Shown: positions 1-10,900, counted from the first letter of the stretch. The stretch: DNA of 64,000 nt from an uncultured Apibacter sp. (GCA_945280365.1 CALYQD010000006.1:61827-125826); one strand, 5' to 3'. Program-made: numbers and translations. Notes: generated by a model not told the origin, from the letters alone.

Positions 1-51
1 ACATGGTATTATTTTTGAAGCTAAAACAAGCTAAAGTAAAATTAAAATTCG

Positions 52-59
52 TAACTTTG
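52..59 (+). promoter_or_regulatory. Putative -7 promoter box (TAACTTTG)
   Basis: TAACTTTG matches the Bacteroidota -7 consensus TAnnTTTG and ends 6 nt before the ATG at 65. Transcription would therefore start at or next to the start codon, giving a leaderless or nearly leaderless mRNA. No clear -33 TTTG is seen at the usual distance. Confidence 0.5.
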
Positions 60-64
60 CATTC

Positions 65-424
65 ATGAAAAAAACTGCTATATTATTTTTCTTATTTTTA
101 GGATATTTTATTTCAGCTCAGTCTATTTCGTTTGAAAAAGACCAAATAGATTATGGAATTATAAAAAAGAATTCAGACGGTTATCAAACTTTTAAATTTA
201 CTAATGAGGGTGATAAACCTTTAATTATTTCTAATGTCAAATCTTCTTGCGAATGTTCTGTTCCTACTTGGACAAAATCACCAATTTTACCAGGAAAAAA
301 AGGAGAAATAACTGTAAAATACAATACAAAAAATATAGGTAAGTTTTCAAAATCGATTGAAGTTTTTAGTAATGATCCCAAAATTTCCAGAAAACTTTTA
401 AAAATTAAAGGAGAAGTACAATAA
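65..424 (+). CDS. Secreted DUF1573 protein
   Basis: This is a 119-residue exported protein. Residues 1-19 form a signal peptide ending in ISAQ, and residues 22-117 form one DUF1573 domain, an Ig-like beta-sandwich common in Bacteroidota. The pattern DYG-I-KKNSDG, then NEGDKPLIISNVKSSCECSVP (C62 and C64), then LPGKKGEI and F.K.IEVFSNDP is typical. Function is unknown in the family; an extracytoplasmic binding or structural role is inferred. It lies 33 nt upstream of a paralogue at 458 with which it shares most of these motifs, so the pair probably arose by tandem duplication and may be co-transcribed. Confidence 0.85.
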   Translation: MKKTAILFFLFLGYFISAQSISFEKDQIDYGIIKKNSDGYQTFKFTNEGDKPLIISNVKSSCECSVPTWTKSPILPGKKGEITVKYNTKNIGKFSKSIEVFSNDPKISRKLLKIKGEVQ

Positions 425-457
425 TCTTATAAAAATAATAGTTAATATTAATCAAAT

Positions 458-862
458 ATGAAAAAATTCATTCTAAGTTCAGCATTCCTATTGGGAGCAT
501 ATTTTTTCAGCAATGCTCAGGAGATAAAAATTATCAATTATGAAAATAATACGGTAGATTATGGAACAATAGATAAAGGTTCTGATGGCAAAAGAATTAT
601 TAAAATTCAAAATGTCGGAGATAAACCATTAATTATTTCCAATATTAGAACTTCATGTGGCTGCACTGTACCTCAATGGACAAATGAACCTATAGCTCCA
701 GGAAAAAAAGGAGAAATTACAGTTACCTACAATACATCTATAGCCGGTAAATTTAACAGGAAGATTACTATTTTATCTAACGACATAAATGAGTCCAGTT
801 TCATAGTTAAAGTGGAAGGTACTGTCATAAATCCTGAAACTCCGGCTGCAGCTAACCCTTAA
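458..862 (+). CDS. Secreted DUF1573 protein (paralogue)
   Basis: This is a 134-residue protein with a signal peptide at about 1-21 (FSNAQ) and a single DUF1573 domain at about 30-125. Landmarks are VDYGTIDKGSDG, GDKPLIISNIRTSCGCTVP (C67 and C69) and APGKKGEITVTYNT. Its CGC motif replaces the CEC of the upstream paralogue. The C-terminus ends in a short Pro/Ala-rich tail (PETPAAANP) absent from the neighbour. A strong terminator follows at once, so the two genes make a closed transcription unit. The function of the family is not known. Confidence 0.87.
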   Translation: MKKFILSSAFLLGAYFFSNAQEIKIINYENNTVDYGTIDKGSDGKRIIKIQNVGDKPLIISNIRTSCGCTVPQWTNEPIAPGKKGEITVTYNTSIAGKFNRKITILSNDINESSFIVKVEGTVINPETPAAANP

Positions 863-894
863 AAATAGTGTTAATTATTTATTATGCTAATACT

Positions 895-928
895 AAGGAC
901 ATTGCTTATGACAATGTCCTTTCTTTTT
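895..928 (+). terminator. Intrinsic terminator after the DUF1573 pair
   Basis: AAGGACATTG (895-904) pairs with CAATGTCCTT (912-921) around a 7-nt loop and is followed by a T-rich tail (TCTTTTT). It closes the DUF1573 transcription unit. Confidence 0.9.
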
Positions 929-970
929 AAAATTAAAAATTATTTTATTCCTGTGTACGTTTGTTTTTTG

Positions 971-978
971 TAGTTTTG
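971..978 (+). promoter_or_regulatory. Putative -7 promoter box (TAGTTTTG)
   Basis: TAGTTTTG fits TAnnTTTG and lies about 60 nt upstream of the ATG at 1039, downstream of the preceding terminator. It would drive the SRPBCC/GyrI lipoprotein gene and probably purH. Confidence 0.4.
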
Positions 979-1038
979 TGTTTTAACAAAAAGTTAATAC
1001 ACTAAATTCGTTTTTATCTCTAATATTCTCTAATTTAC

Positions 1039-2082
1039 ATGAAAAAGATCGTTAATATTTTTCTATTTTTAGTTTTTTTGATAATTGTAGCAGGCTGTAT
1101 AATGCCATCATTTCTTTCTAAAAATATCGAAATTACTATTTCTAAAGATTTTAACAATCCTATCAGTGAAGTTTTTGCAGAATTTAATGAATTGGAGAAA
1201 TATGCAGCTTGGGGGCTTTTAATCAATGACGATTCTCTCAATACAAGAATAAATTATTTTTCTCCTTATAAGGGAACCGGTAGCAGCTTAACTTGGAGCA
1301 ATTCCAAAAATAATACTATTGGTAAAGGAGAATATAAAATATTAAAAAGTAAATTAAATAAATATATAAAATCTCAAATTATATTTGTAGAAACTGGAGT
1401 TGTTTGTATTGAAGATATTGATTTTGAATCTAACGAAAATATGACTACCGTTTCGATTCACTTGAAGACAGAAGATTTTTCTTACTTTACCCGTATTTTT
1501 GCTTATTTATATTCTCATAAATTTAAAGAAAGTTTAGCTGAAAGTCTTGAAAAACTTACAAATTTATTAGAGGTTGTACATTCCCGTAAACAAATATCTG
1601 AGGGTGGTGGCATCAAGTATATTGACTTTCAAGGAATTCAACTTTTATGTATAAAAAGCGAAACATCATCCAAATATTCCGATGTTTATAATGCCGCACA
1701 TAAATCCTTACAGGATATTTCAAAATACCTAACAGATAGTTTAAAGTATTCAAGTAATGAAATTAAAAAACCTATAATTTATTATACTACGGTGGATACT
1801 ATAGCTAATAAGACTATATTTTATTCAGGCTATGCCATAGATGCAACAATAATTCCACCTAGTAGTGCAATGAATTTTATTACACTTCCTAATGGAAAAG
1901 CAATTACAACTCCTATAAATGAAAAAGTTCACAATCTTTTTAATGCTCGCTATATATTAGAGGAATACGCTAAAGACAACGACGTTAAACTTAAAAATAT
2001 TTATTGGGAGGAATATCAAGAATATCCATCATCCATTGACGATGATATTAAGGGTAAGGCCTTTTATTTAATTACCGAATAA
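1039..2082 (+). CDS. Putative lipoprotein with SRPBCC and GyrI-like domains
   Basis: This 347-residue protein begins with a hydrophobic segment ending in a lipobox-like VAGC (C20), so it is either a lipoprotein or held by an N-terminal anchor. Residues about 30-178 look like a START/SRPBCC ligand-binding fold ([21 protein letters not shown], then a GTGSSLTW strand). Residues about 195-345 look like the effector-binding domain of GyrI/AraC proteins ([17 protein letters not shown], ending in [12 protein letters not shown]). Both folds bind small hydrophobic ligands, and no DNA-binding domain is present. A ligand-sensing or ligand-carrying role at the envelope is inferred. It ends 16 nt before purH, so co-transcription is likely although no functional link is evident. 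Confidence 0.72.
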   Translation: MKKIVNIFLFLVFLIIVAGCIMPSFLSKNIEITISKDFNNPISEVFAEFNELEKYAAWGLLINDDSLNTRINYFSPYKGTGSSLTWSNSKNNTIGKGEYKILKSKLNKYIKSQIIFVETGVVCIEDIDFESNENMTTVSIHLKTEDFSYFTRIFAYLYSHKFKESLAESLEKLTNLLEVVHSRKQISEGGGIKYIDFQGIQLLCIKSETSSKYSDVYNAAHKSLQDISKYLTDSLKYSSNEIKKPIIYYTTVDTIANKTIFYSGYAIDATIIPPSSAMNFITLPNGKAITTPINEKVHNLFNARYILEEYAKDNDVKLKNIYWEEYQEYPSSIDDDIKGKAFYLITE

Positions 2083-2098
2083 ATGTAAAATTATATTT

Positions 2099-3607
2099 AT
2101 GAAAAGAGCTTTGATAAGTGTTTCAGACAAAACTAACATTATAGATTTTTCAATTTTTTTAAAATCTCAAGGCTATGAAATTATTTCAACCGGAGGAACT
2201 TACAGGCATTTAAAATCTAATAACATTGAAGTTACAGAGGTTAGTGATTACACGAGTTTCCCTGAAATCCTTGATGGAAGAGTAAAAACTTTACATCCAA
2301 CCATTCATGGAGGAATACTTGCTTCAAGAAAGAATAAAGAACATATACAATCCCTCCATACCCTTCAAATACGTCCTATTGATATAGTTGTAGTAAATCT
2401 ATACCCATTTTTCGAAAAATTAAATACTGATTTATCCGAAGAGGAAATGGTTGAATTCATTGATATAGGTGGACCTACTATGTTGCGTTCCGCTGCCAAA
2501 AATTTTTATTCTGTAACTGTAGTATGTCAGATTGAAGATTATGCATTAGTAACAGAAGAAATGAAAAAAGATGGAAATACTTCTCTTGCTACACGTAAAC
2601 AGTTAGCAGGTAAAGCTTTTAATCTAACCTCTTCCTACGATGCTGCTATTTCCAATTATATTTTAAACGATGATTATCCGCAATTCTTAAATACTTCTTA
2701 TGAAAAAATTGAAGATTTAAGATATGGTGAAAATCCTCACCAAAAGGCTGCTTTTTATATAGATAAAACTAAAAACGGGGCAATGAAAAACTTTGAACAA
2801 TTACAAGGCAAAGAACTTTCATTTAACAATTTTCGTGATATGGATATGGCTTATAAAGTAGTCAATGAGTTTTCAGAAATTTGTTGTTGCGCTGTTAAGC
2901 ATTCTACACCTTGTGGAGTAGCCATTGGAAATAATGTTGTTGAAGCATACAAAAAAACGTTCGAATGTGATTCAATTTCGATTTTCGGTGGAATTGTAGC
3001 ATTTAATAGAACTGTTGATGAAGAAACTGCACAATTATTGGTTACCATTTTTTTAGAAATCGTTATAGCACCAGCATTTACAGCTGAAGCAGTACAAATA
3101 TTATCAACAAAAAAAAGTTTACGAGTCATAAAAATCAATAATTCTTTATCCGATTCTATAGAATTCGTAAAAGTGGATGGAGGACTTTTAGTACAAGATG
3201 TTGATAAAGGTACTACTAGGGATTTTGAGCAAGTAACTCATACATCTCCAAATGAAAATCAACTAAAAGATTTAATTTTTGCTCAAAAAATAGTTAAGCA
3301 TGCTAAATCAAATGCCATCGTTGTTGCTTCTCAACAACAAGCCATAGGAATCGGTTCCGGGCAAACTAACAGAATATGGGCAGCTCAACAGGCAATTGAA
3401 CGTGCTAAAGAAAAAAGGACAGATCATTTGGTTTTGGCTTCCGATGCTTTTTTTCCATTTAGAGATGTGGTAGACACTGCTGCTAAAAATGGTATTAAAG
3501 CAATTATTCAACCCGGTGGCTCAATACGAGACAAAGAAAGCATTGACGCTTGTAATGAACATAATATCCCCATGTTGTTTACAGGCATTAGACATTTCAA
3601 ACATTAA
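2099..3607 (+). CDS. purH: Bifunctional AICAR transformylase / IMP cyclohydrolase PurH
   Basis: This enzyme catalyses the last two steps of de novo purine synthesis: AICAR plus 10-formyl-THF to FAICAR, then ring closure to IMP. It acts in the cytosol. Residues 1 to about 190 form the MGS-like cyclohydrolase domain ([22 protein letters not shown] at 60-72). The remainder is the transformylase domain, with RYGENPHQ near 208-215, the catalytic pair K267-H268, [12 protein letters not shown] and the terminal FFPFRDVVD...IQPGGSIRD block. At 502 residues it has the usual length. The motif after K-H reads STPCG rather than the common NPCG, a minor variant. The start codon at 2099 is immediately followed by the conserved RALISVSDK. 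Confidence 0.97.
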   Translation: MKRALISVSDKTNIIDFSIFLKSQGYEIISTGGTYRHLKSNNIEVTEVSDYTSFPEILDGRVKTLHPTIHGGILASRKNKEHIQSLHTLQIRPIDIVVVNLYPFFEKLNTDLSEEEMVEFIDIGGPTMLRSAAKNFYSVTVVCQIEDYALVTEEMKKDGNTSLATRKQLAGKAFNLTSSYDAAISNYILNDDYPQFLNTSYEKIEDLRYGENPHQKAAFYIDKTKNGAMKNFEQLQGKELSFNNFRDMDMAYKVVNEFSEICCCAVKHSTPCGVAIGNNVVEAYKKTFECDSISIFGGIVAFNRTVDEETAQLLVTIFLEIVIAPAFTAEAVQILSTKKSLRVIKINNSLSDSIEFVKVDGGLLVQDVDKGTTRDFEQVTHTSPNENQLKDLIFAQKIVKHAKSNAIVVASQQQAIGIGSGQTNRIWAAQQAIERAKEKRTDHLVLASDAFFPFRDVVDTAAKNGIKAIIQPGGSIRDKESIDACNEHNIPMLFTGIRHFKH

Positions 3608-3658
3608 TTTATTATCATATAAAAGTTTTTTCAGGTGAAAAATCTGTAAAATTATTTT

Positions 3659-3666
3659 TATCTTTA
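3659..3666 (+). promoter_or_regulatory. Putative -7 promoter box (TATCTTTA)
   Basis: TATCTTTA matches TAnnTTTG except for the last base and ends 5 nt before the ATG at 3671. This again suggests a leaderless or very short-leader transcript. Confidence 0.35.
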
Positions 3667-3670
3667 CGGC

Positions 3671-4081
3671 ATGAAATTAATCCAGTCTATACTATTGATT
3701 TGCATGGTTTTATTTGCAAATCTTAATATCTATGTATTCCAAAACTGGTGTCATGGAGAGAATATAGGCTATACGGTTAATTCAAAAAAATTTCCAACTG
3801 TAGCAAAAACAGATCCAAAATTAAGAGAAATACCTTTTTTAAAAAGAGATTTATGTTGTAAAGATGTACTTATTAAATCTAATGAGCATTTCGTATTTTC
3901 TTTTGATAATTTCTTTACAAATTTAAATTATTATTTTATTGCTATAGTTCCTGATGTAAATTGGGAATTACCTATTTTAGCTTTTTCTAAAAAAGAGGGA
4001 ATTGTTCAACTTTATTCAAACCCTCCCCCTTCAATATCTAAATTATACAAATTTTATTGTCGTTATACCTATTACGGATAA
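3671..4081 (+). CDS. Small secreted HYC_CC_PP-type protein, probably metal related
   Basis: This is a 136-residue protein with an N-terminal hydrophobic segment (1-21). Its landmarks are C27 in NWCHG, a vicinal Cys pair at 62-63 (LCCKD), and a PPP run at 118-120. That order (an aromatic/His/Cys site, then CC, then PP) resembles the HYC_CC_PP proteins of flavobacteria, which sit beside TonB receptors thought to handle copper or other metals. The next gene is such a receptor and itself carries a CC pair, which supports the assignment. The exact HYC triplet is not present, so the family call is tentative. A periplasmic metal-handling role is inference. Confidence 0.6.
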   Translation: MKLIQSILLICMVLFANLNIYVFQNWCHGENIGYTVNSKKFPTVAKTDPKLREIPFLKRDLCCKDVLIKSNEHFVFSFDNFFTNLNYYFIAIVPDVNWELPILAFSKKEGIVQLYSNPPPSISKLYKFYCRYTYYG

Positions 4082-4208
4082 TATATTTTTCATTTTAGTC
4101 AATTTGTTTAATCCCTAAATATGGATTAGATGTAAATGTATTATTGTTTATATACTTACTCAATAATACAGTCAAAATTTTAATATAACATTATACTAAA
4201 AATAAAAA

Positions 4209-6476
4209 ATGAAAAAATATATAGTTATGTTTTTGTTGTTCTTAAACTTATTTTCAATCGCACAGCATAAAACATTAAAAGGTCATATCGTTACTTCTTT
4301 AGAAAATGGCGAGAATATTCCCGTTAAAAATGCTGATGTAAACTGGAAAGAACATCCCGTTATGAAAACCGTAACTGATAGCTTGGGTAATTTTGAGCTA
4401 ATGTATCACGAAGGACTATTTTCTATAGAAGTTTCAAAAGAAGGATTTATTTCTCAAGAAATTTTAATAAAAAATGTTGACGAGCCTGTGGAAATTTATC
4501 TAGAACTACAATTATCTCCTTCAGAAAAATTATTGGATGAAGTTGTCATACGTCAAAAAGCAAATGCCGTAAGTATCAAGGCTAATTCAGCATCTCTTAC
4601 TTATACTATTAATAAAACCGAATTATTGAAAGCAGCCTGTTGTAATTTGGCAGAAAGTTTCGAAACTAACCCTACAGTTGATGTATCAACAACAAATGCC
4701 GTAACCGGTTCGAAACAAATTAGAATGTTAGGACTTGATCAAAAGTATACATCTATAACAGTAGATAACTTACCAGAAGTAAGGGGATTATCATCAGCAA
4801 GTGGTATAAATTTTATTCCCGGAACTTGGATTAACAGTATACAACTAACAAAAGGTGGAAGTACCATTAATAATGGCTATGAGGCTATTACCGGACAAAT
4901 TAACACTGAATTAATGAAGTATAAAGATAAAAATTTTACTAATATTAATTTTTTTGCAAATCAAAATGCGCGATTAGAATTAAATATGGTAAATGCATCA
5001 AAAATATCCAACGATTGGAGCAATACAACTTTATCTCATTTTAGCGGAAGACTAGTCAAAGAAGACATGAATCATGACGGTTTTCTTGATAATCCTCTTT
5101 CTAAACAAATAAATTTAATGGATATTATTCGTTATGATGGAATTAAAAAAAACGGATGGGGCTCAATGTTTGGATTTCAAGCACTTTATAGTAAGGAAAT
5201 AGGAGGAGAAAAAAAATTTAGAGAATCTACCGATCGTCTTACTCAGAATCATTACGGAATTGGAATCGAAAATTCACATTATGAGATATGGAATAAAACG
5301 GGATATGTATTCCTTACTAAACCTTATCAAAGCATAGGATTACAAACTAAATTTATTCATCATAATACAAATAGCTATTTTGGACAACGATTATATAATG
5401 GTAATGAAAATTCTTTTTTCACCAATTTATTGTTCGAAAGTATTATTGGGAATACCAATAATAAATATACTGTAGGAGCTAGCTATCTACATGATTCCTA
5501 TAATGAAGATTTTGAAAATATGAATTATAAAAGAACTGAAAATGCACCGGGGATATTTGCTGAATATACCAACACTTCATTTAAAAACTTTACTTTGGTT
5601 ACAGGGTTGAGAACCGATTTTCATAATTTGGCAGGAACTCAACTTTTACCGAGAATCAATATAAAATATGCATTTTTGCCTAAAACAACACTTCGCTTAG
5701 CCGCAGGAAGAGGAATGCGAACCTCAAATATATTTTCCGAAAATATGCAATATTTAGCTTCCTCACGAAAAGTTCATATTAAATCTAATAATGGTGATAT
5801 TTATGGACTTAAACCAGAAATTGCATGGAATTATGGCGGTAGTTTAATACAAGATTTTAAAATTGGTACTGTTAAAAATACCTTAACTTTCGATTTTTAT
5901 AGAACAGATTTTAAAAAGCAAGTTCTTATTGATTTAGATAAATCTACCCAATCTCTTTGGTTTTACAATTTGGATGGAAAATCTTTTTCAAATACTTTTC
6001 AAGCTGTGTGGGATATTATACCTATATCTAATCTCGAATTACATTTTGCATATAAGTGGTTTGATATTAAAGCTGATTATATGGAGGGTAGAAAGCAAGT
6101 TCCTTTCACTTCTAAAAATAGAGGATTGTTTTCTATTTCATATTCTACAAATGAAACAGAAAATAAAAGTAAATGGACTTTGGATTTTAATCTGCAATAT
6201 GTAGGAAAACAAAGAATTCCTGATACATCTCAGAATCCGGTAGAATATCAAAGAAAGTCTTTTTCTCCTAATTATGCTTTAATGAATGCTCAGATATCAA
6301 AGCATTTTACGGATAAATTAAGAACTTATTTAGGTGTGGAAAACTTAGGAAGTTATAAACAAAAAAATCCAATCATAAATTCAGAGAATCCTTTTGGAGA
6401 CTATTTTGATACTTCTTTAGTTTATGCCCCTATTGTTTCTGCTATGTTTTATATGGGAATTGATTTAAAATTATAA
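4209..6476 (+). CDS. TonB-dependent receptor, putatively metal related
   Basis: This is a 755-residue outer-membrane receptor. Residues 1-19 form a signal peptide ending in IAQ. Residues 22-95 form a carboxypeptidase-regulatory-like beta domain, residues about 120-230 form the plug (DEVVIRQKANA, KQIRMLGLDQKYTSITVDN, GYEAITGQINTE), and the rest is a beta-barrel ending in the aromatic-rich FYMGIDLKL. A vicinal Cys pair (144-145) sits at the start of the plug, an uncommon feature. Together with the CC-containing small protein upstream it suggests uptake of a thiophilic metal such as copper. The substrate is not proven by sequence. Confidence 0.85.
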   Translation: MKKYIVMFLLFLNLFSIAQHKTLKGHIVTSLENGENIPVKNADVNWKEHPVMKTVTDSLGNFELMYHEGLFSIEVSKEGFISQEILIKNVDEPVEIYLELQLSPSEKLLDEVVIRQKANAVSIKANSASLTYTINKTELLKAACCNLAESFETNPTVDVSTTNAVTGSKQIRMLGLDQKYTSITVDNLPEVRGLSSASGINFIPGTWINSIQLTKGGSTINNGYEAITGQINTELMKYKDKNFTNINFFANQNARLELNMVNASKISNDWSNTTLSHFSGRLVKEDMNHDGFLDNPLSKQINLMDIIRYDGIKKNGWGSMFGFQALYSKEIGGEKKFRESTDRLTQNHYGIGIENSHYEIWNKTGYVFLTKPYQSIGLQTKFIHHNTNSYFGQRLYNGNENSFFTNLLFESIIGNTNNKYTVGASYLHDSYNEDFENMNYKRTENAPGIFAEYTNTSFKNFTLVTGLRTDFHNLAGTQLLPRINIKYAFLPKTTLRLAAGRGMRTSNIFSENMQYLASSRKVHIKSNNGDIYGLKPEIAWNYGGSLIQDFKIGTVKNTLTFDFYRTDFKKQVLIDLDKSTQSLWFYNLDGKSFSNTFQAVWDIIPISNLELHFAYKWFDIKADYMEGRKQVPFTSKNRGLFSISYSTNETENKSKWTLDFNLQYVGKQRIPDTSQNPVEYQRKSFSPNYALMNAQISKHFTDKLRTYLGVENLGSYKQKNPIINSENPFGDYFDTSLVYAPIVSAMFYMGIDLKL

Positions 6477-6502
6477 TAAATTTTACTCATTTGTAAATAT
6501 AA

Positions 6503-6530
6503 AAAACGACTGAATAAATTCAGTCGTTTT
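6503..6530. terminator. Bidirectional terminator
   Basis: AAAACGACTGAAT pairs with ATTCAGTCGTTTT across a 2-nt loop. It has a run of T on the plus side and a run of A before it, so it can stop both the receptor gene and the converging RRM gene. Confidence 0.92.
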
Positions 6531-6555
6531 ATTTTTTTTTATTACATATAACCAA

Positions 6556-6831
6556 TTAATAACTTCTTCTAAAATTATTTCTCGGTTTTTCATCTCTTGG
6601 ACGTGCTTCGGAGACGTTAATAACTTTACCATCAAATTCTTTTTGATTTAATTCCTGAATTGCCGTTTTAGCTTCAGCATCTGCCATTTCGACAAATCCA
6701 AAACCTCTTGATCTGCCGGTTTCACGATCCTGTATTATTTTTGCTGATTCAACTTCGCCATACTCTGAAAATAAGTCATGTAAATCTTCGTTGGTCAACC
6801 TGTAATTCAGGTTTGAAATAAAAATGTTCAT
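6556..6831 (-). CDS. RRM-type RNA-binding protein
   Basis: This 91-residue protein is essentially one RNA-recognition motif. RNP2 is IFISNL (3-8) and RNP1 is RGFGFVEM (42-49), both complete with the aromatic residues that stack on RNA bases. A short basic tail (RPRDEKPRNNFRRSY) follows. Single-RRM proteins of this kind occur in cyanobacteria and Bacteroidota, often as cold-induced or general RNA chaperones; that role is inferred. It is monocistronic between a terminator and a 400-bp spacer. Confidence 0.93.
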   Translation of the reverse strand: MNIFISNLNYRLTNEDLHDLFSEYGEVESAKIIQDRETGRSRGFGFVEMADAEAKTAIQELNQKEFDGKVINVSEARPRDEKPRNNFRRSY

Positions 6832-7240
6832 ATAAAAATTTTATAAAATTGATAAAAAATTAATTGAGAAGAAATCAGACTAAAAACTAGCAATTCAATT
6901 TAAAAAGTAGAAGGAAGTATAATAACAATCTCAACATGCTAATTTACATAATTTTATCAATAATTTATGTATTTATTTTTTATTTTTTACATAAGTAAGT
7001 AAAGACTTTATGTATAAAGAGATTCGAAGATATTTTTAATTAAACTTTATCTAATTATATAAAATTAAAAGGAATTATTCACCAAATTTTTACTTATCTT
7101 ATATTTAATAATTTCGTAGTAATTATAATCATTAACTTTCAATATAGGAAGGTAGGACTAAAATTTAAGATAATAATTTAAATAAACTCGAAAAGTCGTA
7201 AGATTATTTATAAGTAAAGTGTATCGGAAGTTCTTAGATA
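6832..7240. other. Intergenic spacer, nothing recognised
   Basis: This AT-rich spacer lies upstream of the RRM gene and downstream of vanZ. I see no ORF with a family signature, no strong hairpin and no clear promoter box. It presumably holds the RRM promoter. Confidence 0.5.
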
Positions 7241-7615
7241 CTAAAAAATTTTTTTAGCTATAAAAGCCCCAATAATGCAGCCTAAACAATCTGCGATCAT
7301 ATCAGAATATTCAAATGTTCTTCCCAATTTCATATACTCTTGTAAAAATTCAATTATTATGCCGTACAGAGTTCCTAAAACTATTATTAGAAATTGATTT
7401 TTTTTAGGATATGCTATTTTTGCTAATAAAGAAAGTCCTAAAAAAGTTAACATGTGAATTAGCTTATCATTATAAAGAGGCATGAATTTTAAAAACTCTT
7501 TATTACCTTTGGGGGCTCGTAACAATAACCAAGTTAAAATACAAAAATATATAATAAGTATAAATCGTATTTTTTTATGATATTCAACTAACCAATTCTT
7601 TATATTTTTCAGCAT
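7241..7615 (-). CDS. VanZ-like family membrane protein
   Basis: This is a 124-residue protein with about four transmembrane segments and the VanZ-like signature: DKLIHMLTFLGLSLL, a middle helix with GIIIEFLQ, and a final FEYSDMIADCLGCIIGAF. In flavobacteria a VanZ-family gene commonly follows gcvH and sprA. The reading frame overlaps the 3' end of gcvH by 32 nt, so translation is probably coupled. The biochemical function is unknown; a link to glycopeptide resistance should not be assumed. Confidence 0.85.
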   Translation of the reverse strand: MLKNIKNWLVEYHKKIRFILIIYFCILTWLLLRAPKGNKEFLKFMPLYNDKLIHMLTFLGLSLLAKIAYPKKNQFLIIVLGTLYGIIIEFLQEYMKLGRTFEYSDMIADCLGCIIGAFIAKKIF

Positions 7616-7961
7616 TAATTAAAGGGTTTGTTAGGGTATTCACTAGCTTAATTTTTATTATCCACCCTTTTCCATAGGAATCTGTATTTATTAAACTCGG
7701 ATCGCTTAACAATTCAGAGTTTACATCCAAAACTTTTCCATCTAAGGGCATATAGAGATCTGTGACAGTTTTTATTGCTTCAAGACTTCCGAAAATTTCA
7801 TTAATTTTCAAAGTAGTGCCAATGCTTTCAACATCTACATATATGATATCACCGAGCTGTTCTTGAGCGTAATCAGTAATTCCAACATAAGCCACATTTT
7901 CTTTTACTATTTTTACCCAAATATGTTGTAAACTATACAACAGTTCTGATGGTATTATCAT
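7584..7961 (-). CDS. gcvH: Glycine cleavage system H protein
   Basis: GcvH carries the aminomethyl group on a lipoyl-lysine between the P, T and L proteins of glycine cleavage. This 125-residue protein has the usual length. The lipoylation site is K64 in EAIKTVTDLYMPLDG, preceded by GDIIYVDVESIGT. The residue just after the lysine is Thr rather than the usual Ala or Ser. The gcvP and gcvT genes are not in the window. The position directly after sprA is the common flavobacterial arrangement, and the 3' end overlaps the vanZ-like gene. Confidence 0.92.
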   Translation of the reverse strand: MIIPSELLYSLQHIWVKIVKENVAYVGITDYAQEQLGDIIYVDVESIGTTLKINEIFGSLEAIKTVTDLYMPLDGKVLDVNSELLSDPSLINTDSYGKGWIIKIKLVNTLTNPLINAEKYKELVS

Positions 7962-7985
7962 ATAATCAAATGTACTTACTTTTTT

Positions 7986-10900
7986 TTAATTACCAAAAGT
8001 AAAAGTAGCACTTAAGCCAGCTCTTATAGTAGAAAGGGGATAAGCAGTTGAAACTTTATATTTTGTTATCATTTGCTCGTAGAAGAATTTAAGATTAAAA
8101 TTCTTAGTAAAACTATAATCAGTTGAAAATTTTAATGATACTAAATTTTGTCCACCGGTTACCTGCGAGTCTAATTCCACTAAACGTCTGATGGTTGTTT
8201 TATTATCTCTTATAGAAATATCTCCACGTATATTTAAATCTCCTGTCAAAGGTTTAGTAGCTCCTCTATATCTTAGTTTTAATTTAACATCTTTAACTAT
8301 ATATCCTAAACCGAAGACTACTTCATTGCCATAATCTTCTTGCAACGTATAATTTGTCAAACCGAGAGAATATATTCTATCTTTATTATATGCTATTCTT
8401 ATCTGAATATTATTTCTCATAGTTACATCTACTCCAACTAATGGACTAAATCCTTCTGACATTACTGCCGTTCCATAGGTATAATAATTGTATCTGTTTC
8501 CATTCATATCTTTTTCCGGAGCGGTAGAATCGTTTTGAAATAGGTAGTAATCAGGATTAGTTTGTACGCCGTTAACTGTATAATTTGAAACATAACTATG
8601 ATTAATTCTAAACTCTTTAAACCAATAATTTATAAGTGGTATATTTTTTAGACCACCATAGGTAATCTTCCAGTTAGGAATTGGCATATTGCGTTTATAA
8701 CCCAATTTTTGACTACCTGCACTTCTTCCTGTAAAGGCTGACACAAATGATGGTAATAAAACCTCTGAATTTGTTAATCCATAACCATCTATGTAGCCAT
8801 CATTATTAGCATCAACTAACGGCTGTCCTTGTTTTTCAGCTACTCTTTGAGACAATATCATGGAATTGCTGATCATCTTATTATATACATATTCTCCTGA
8901 TTTAAACGCCGTAGCTATGGATATAACTGTGGAACTGAACATAGCAGATTGATTTACAAATGTATTAGCCATTTGTCCAGTGATAGGATCTATAGAATTA
9001 AACCCTGAATGAGATAGAGTTTTTTGGTGATTTCTCATAATATTTAAATCTATCTGTAATTGATTAACGGGCTCTAACTGTAAGGTAGCGGAAACCTGCG
9101 AGTTATTGTTTTTTACATATGGATTGGTCATATATTCATTTAAGGAAATCCAACCTTCTGTTACCGCTTTATTTCTTAAATCAAATTGAGACCCAAATAG
9201 AAAACCAAAAGTAGGACCGCTTTTGGAACCAGCATATCTTCCTACTCCAAAGAAACTTGGTTCCGGTAAAAATCCAGGCAAAATGGTACCTTTATTTTCA
9301 TTCACTTGAATTTGTCCTCTTTTGAAACTACTTGCTATCATCCAAAGGTAATCGGTAGCTTTATATTTAGTTTTTAATGTATATTTTTTATATGATTTAG
9401 GTTTTTTCAGAGCAAAATTTGATTCATAAGCTCTATTTAAAGAATCTATTTCTCTTTGTCTTTTTCTTCTCTTTTCCTCAAATTTTTTATAGTTAGTAAA
9501 GTAATTATAAAACTTGCTAAAATCTACATTACCTATTGCTGTTATAGTTTGAGCATTTTGCGCGGTATTACCTAAACTTCTCTTTCTTGGATCAGCATTT
9601 GTAGGATCATATGAAGTTTGAAAACTTGAGCTTGCCTGCCAATCATATTGCCCTGTATATCCTAATTCCATAGAGGTAAAATCCATATATGGAAGCAAAT
9701 GAATAGGTAATTTATAATTTAATTGGAATCTTTGGTTATAATTTATAGGTCTTCCCGAATTTAATAAACCGTTCCATATCATACCATCGTCGGGTACGCC
9801 GTTTCCTATATCATCCAATATAGTCCTTGTTCCAGATGAATAATCTAACTTTAAAGAACGCGTAAGATTGAATCCTATGTTATATTGCCACCCGAACAAA
9901 AAATTGTTAGCAAAAGTTGAACTGTAACTACTCGGATTATTATTAAGATATGCATTAATATCTCTATATTGGAACTCATTATAGGTTCTGGCAATATCTA
10001 TCTTAAATGATAAACGAGTAGGTACTGGATTAAAATTAATTTCTTTTAGCCATCTTAAATATTTGGCAAATCTACTAGTATCCTGAACTACATTTAATTT
10101 CTTAAAAGGCTGATAATAAATTCCTTTGGGCGAAAAATTATAATCTAATGATGCCTGTAAATTTTGATATAAGCTATATGTTGTATAAATATCTCTAAAA
10201 TAATCAGTTGAATATGAAAAAGAAGCTGATAAGTTTTCCACATCATAAAACCTTGGTTGTTTACTTGTAGTTCTATCTTTTCTAAAATTGGATAAAGAAA
10301 TATTTTTTTGTGATGAATAACTTCTTACCACTTTTTTAAGTTCACTTTTTCTTGGGTCATTTTTTAACTTCACATCATTATCCAATGGATTATATTTAGG
10401 ATCTATAAAGGTCTCTGACATGCTAATACTTACAGGTATTTTCATACCCCATTTTTCCGGAAGAACTTTATCTACATTCACCGCCGCACTAACCATATAT
10501 TGCTTGGTTTCATCTTGGCTTCTTTCACTCGGTTTACTATCTATTGCTCCAAAACCTACGGATTGATAGGTTCCGGATGCGGATATTTGAGCAAAATCTG
10601 CAAGATTAAAATTAATACTTGCATTGGCTGCATATCCTCCTTCATTATCAATATCAGTCAAGCGAAGTTCATCTAACCATAAGACAATATGCTTTTCTAA
10701 GGTAGAAGTATTTCTTACCCCCATCATAATTGAGTTTACATTGCCTATTGAGGGCCTACCTTTTACATATATAATTTTATCATCACTACCGGTAACATGG
10801 CTACGATAGCGTATAGTACTATTATAAAGGTTATTTTTATCTTTTTCATTTTTAGCGGCTACTAAATCTTTTAACCTTAATTCAATTGTATTTTCAATAG

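Noticed and set aside
2894..2925. STPCG instead of NPCG after the catalytic Lys-His of PurH
   Set aside because: The catalytic residues are intact and the change is a tolerable family variant.
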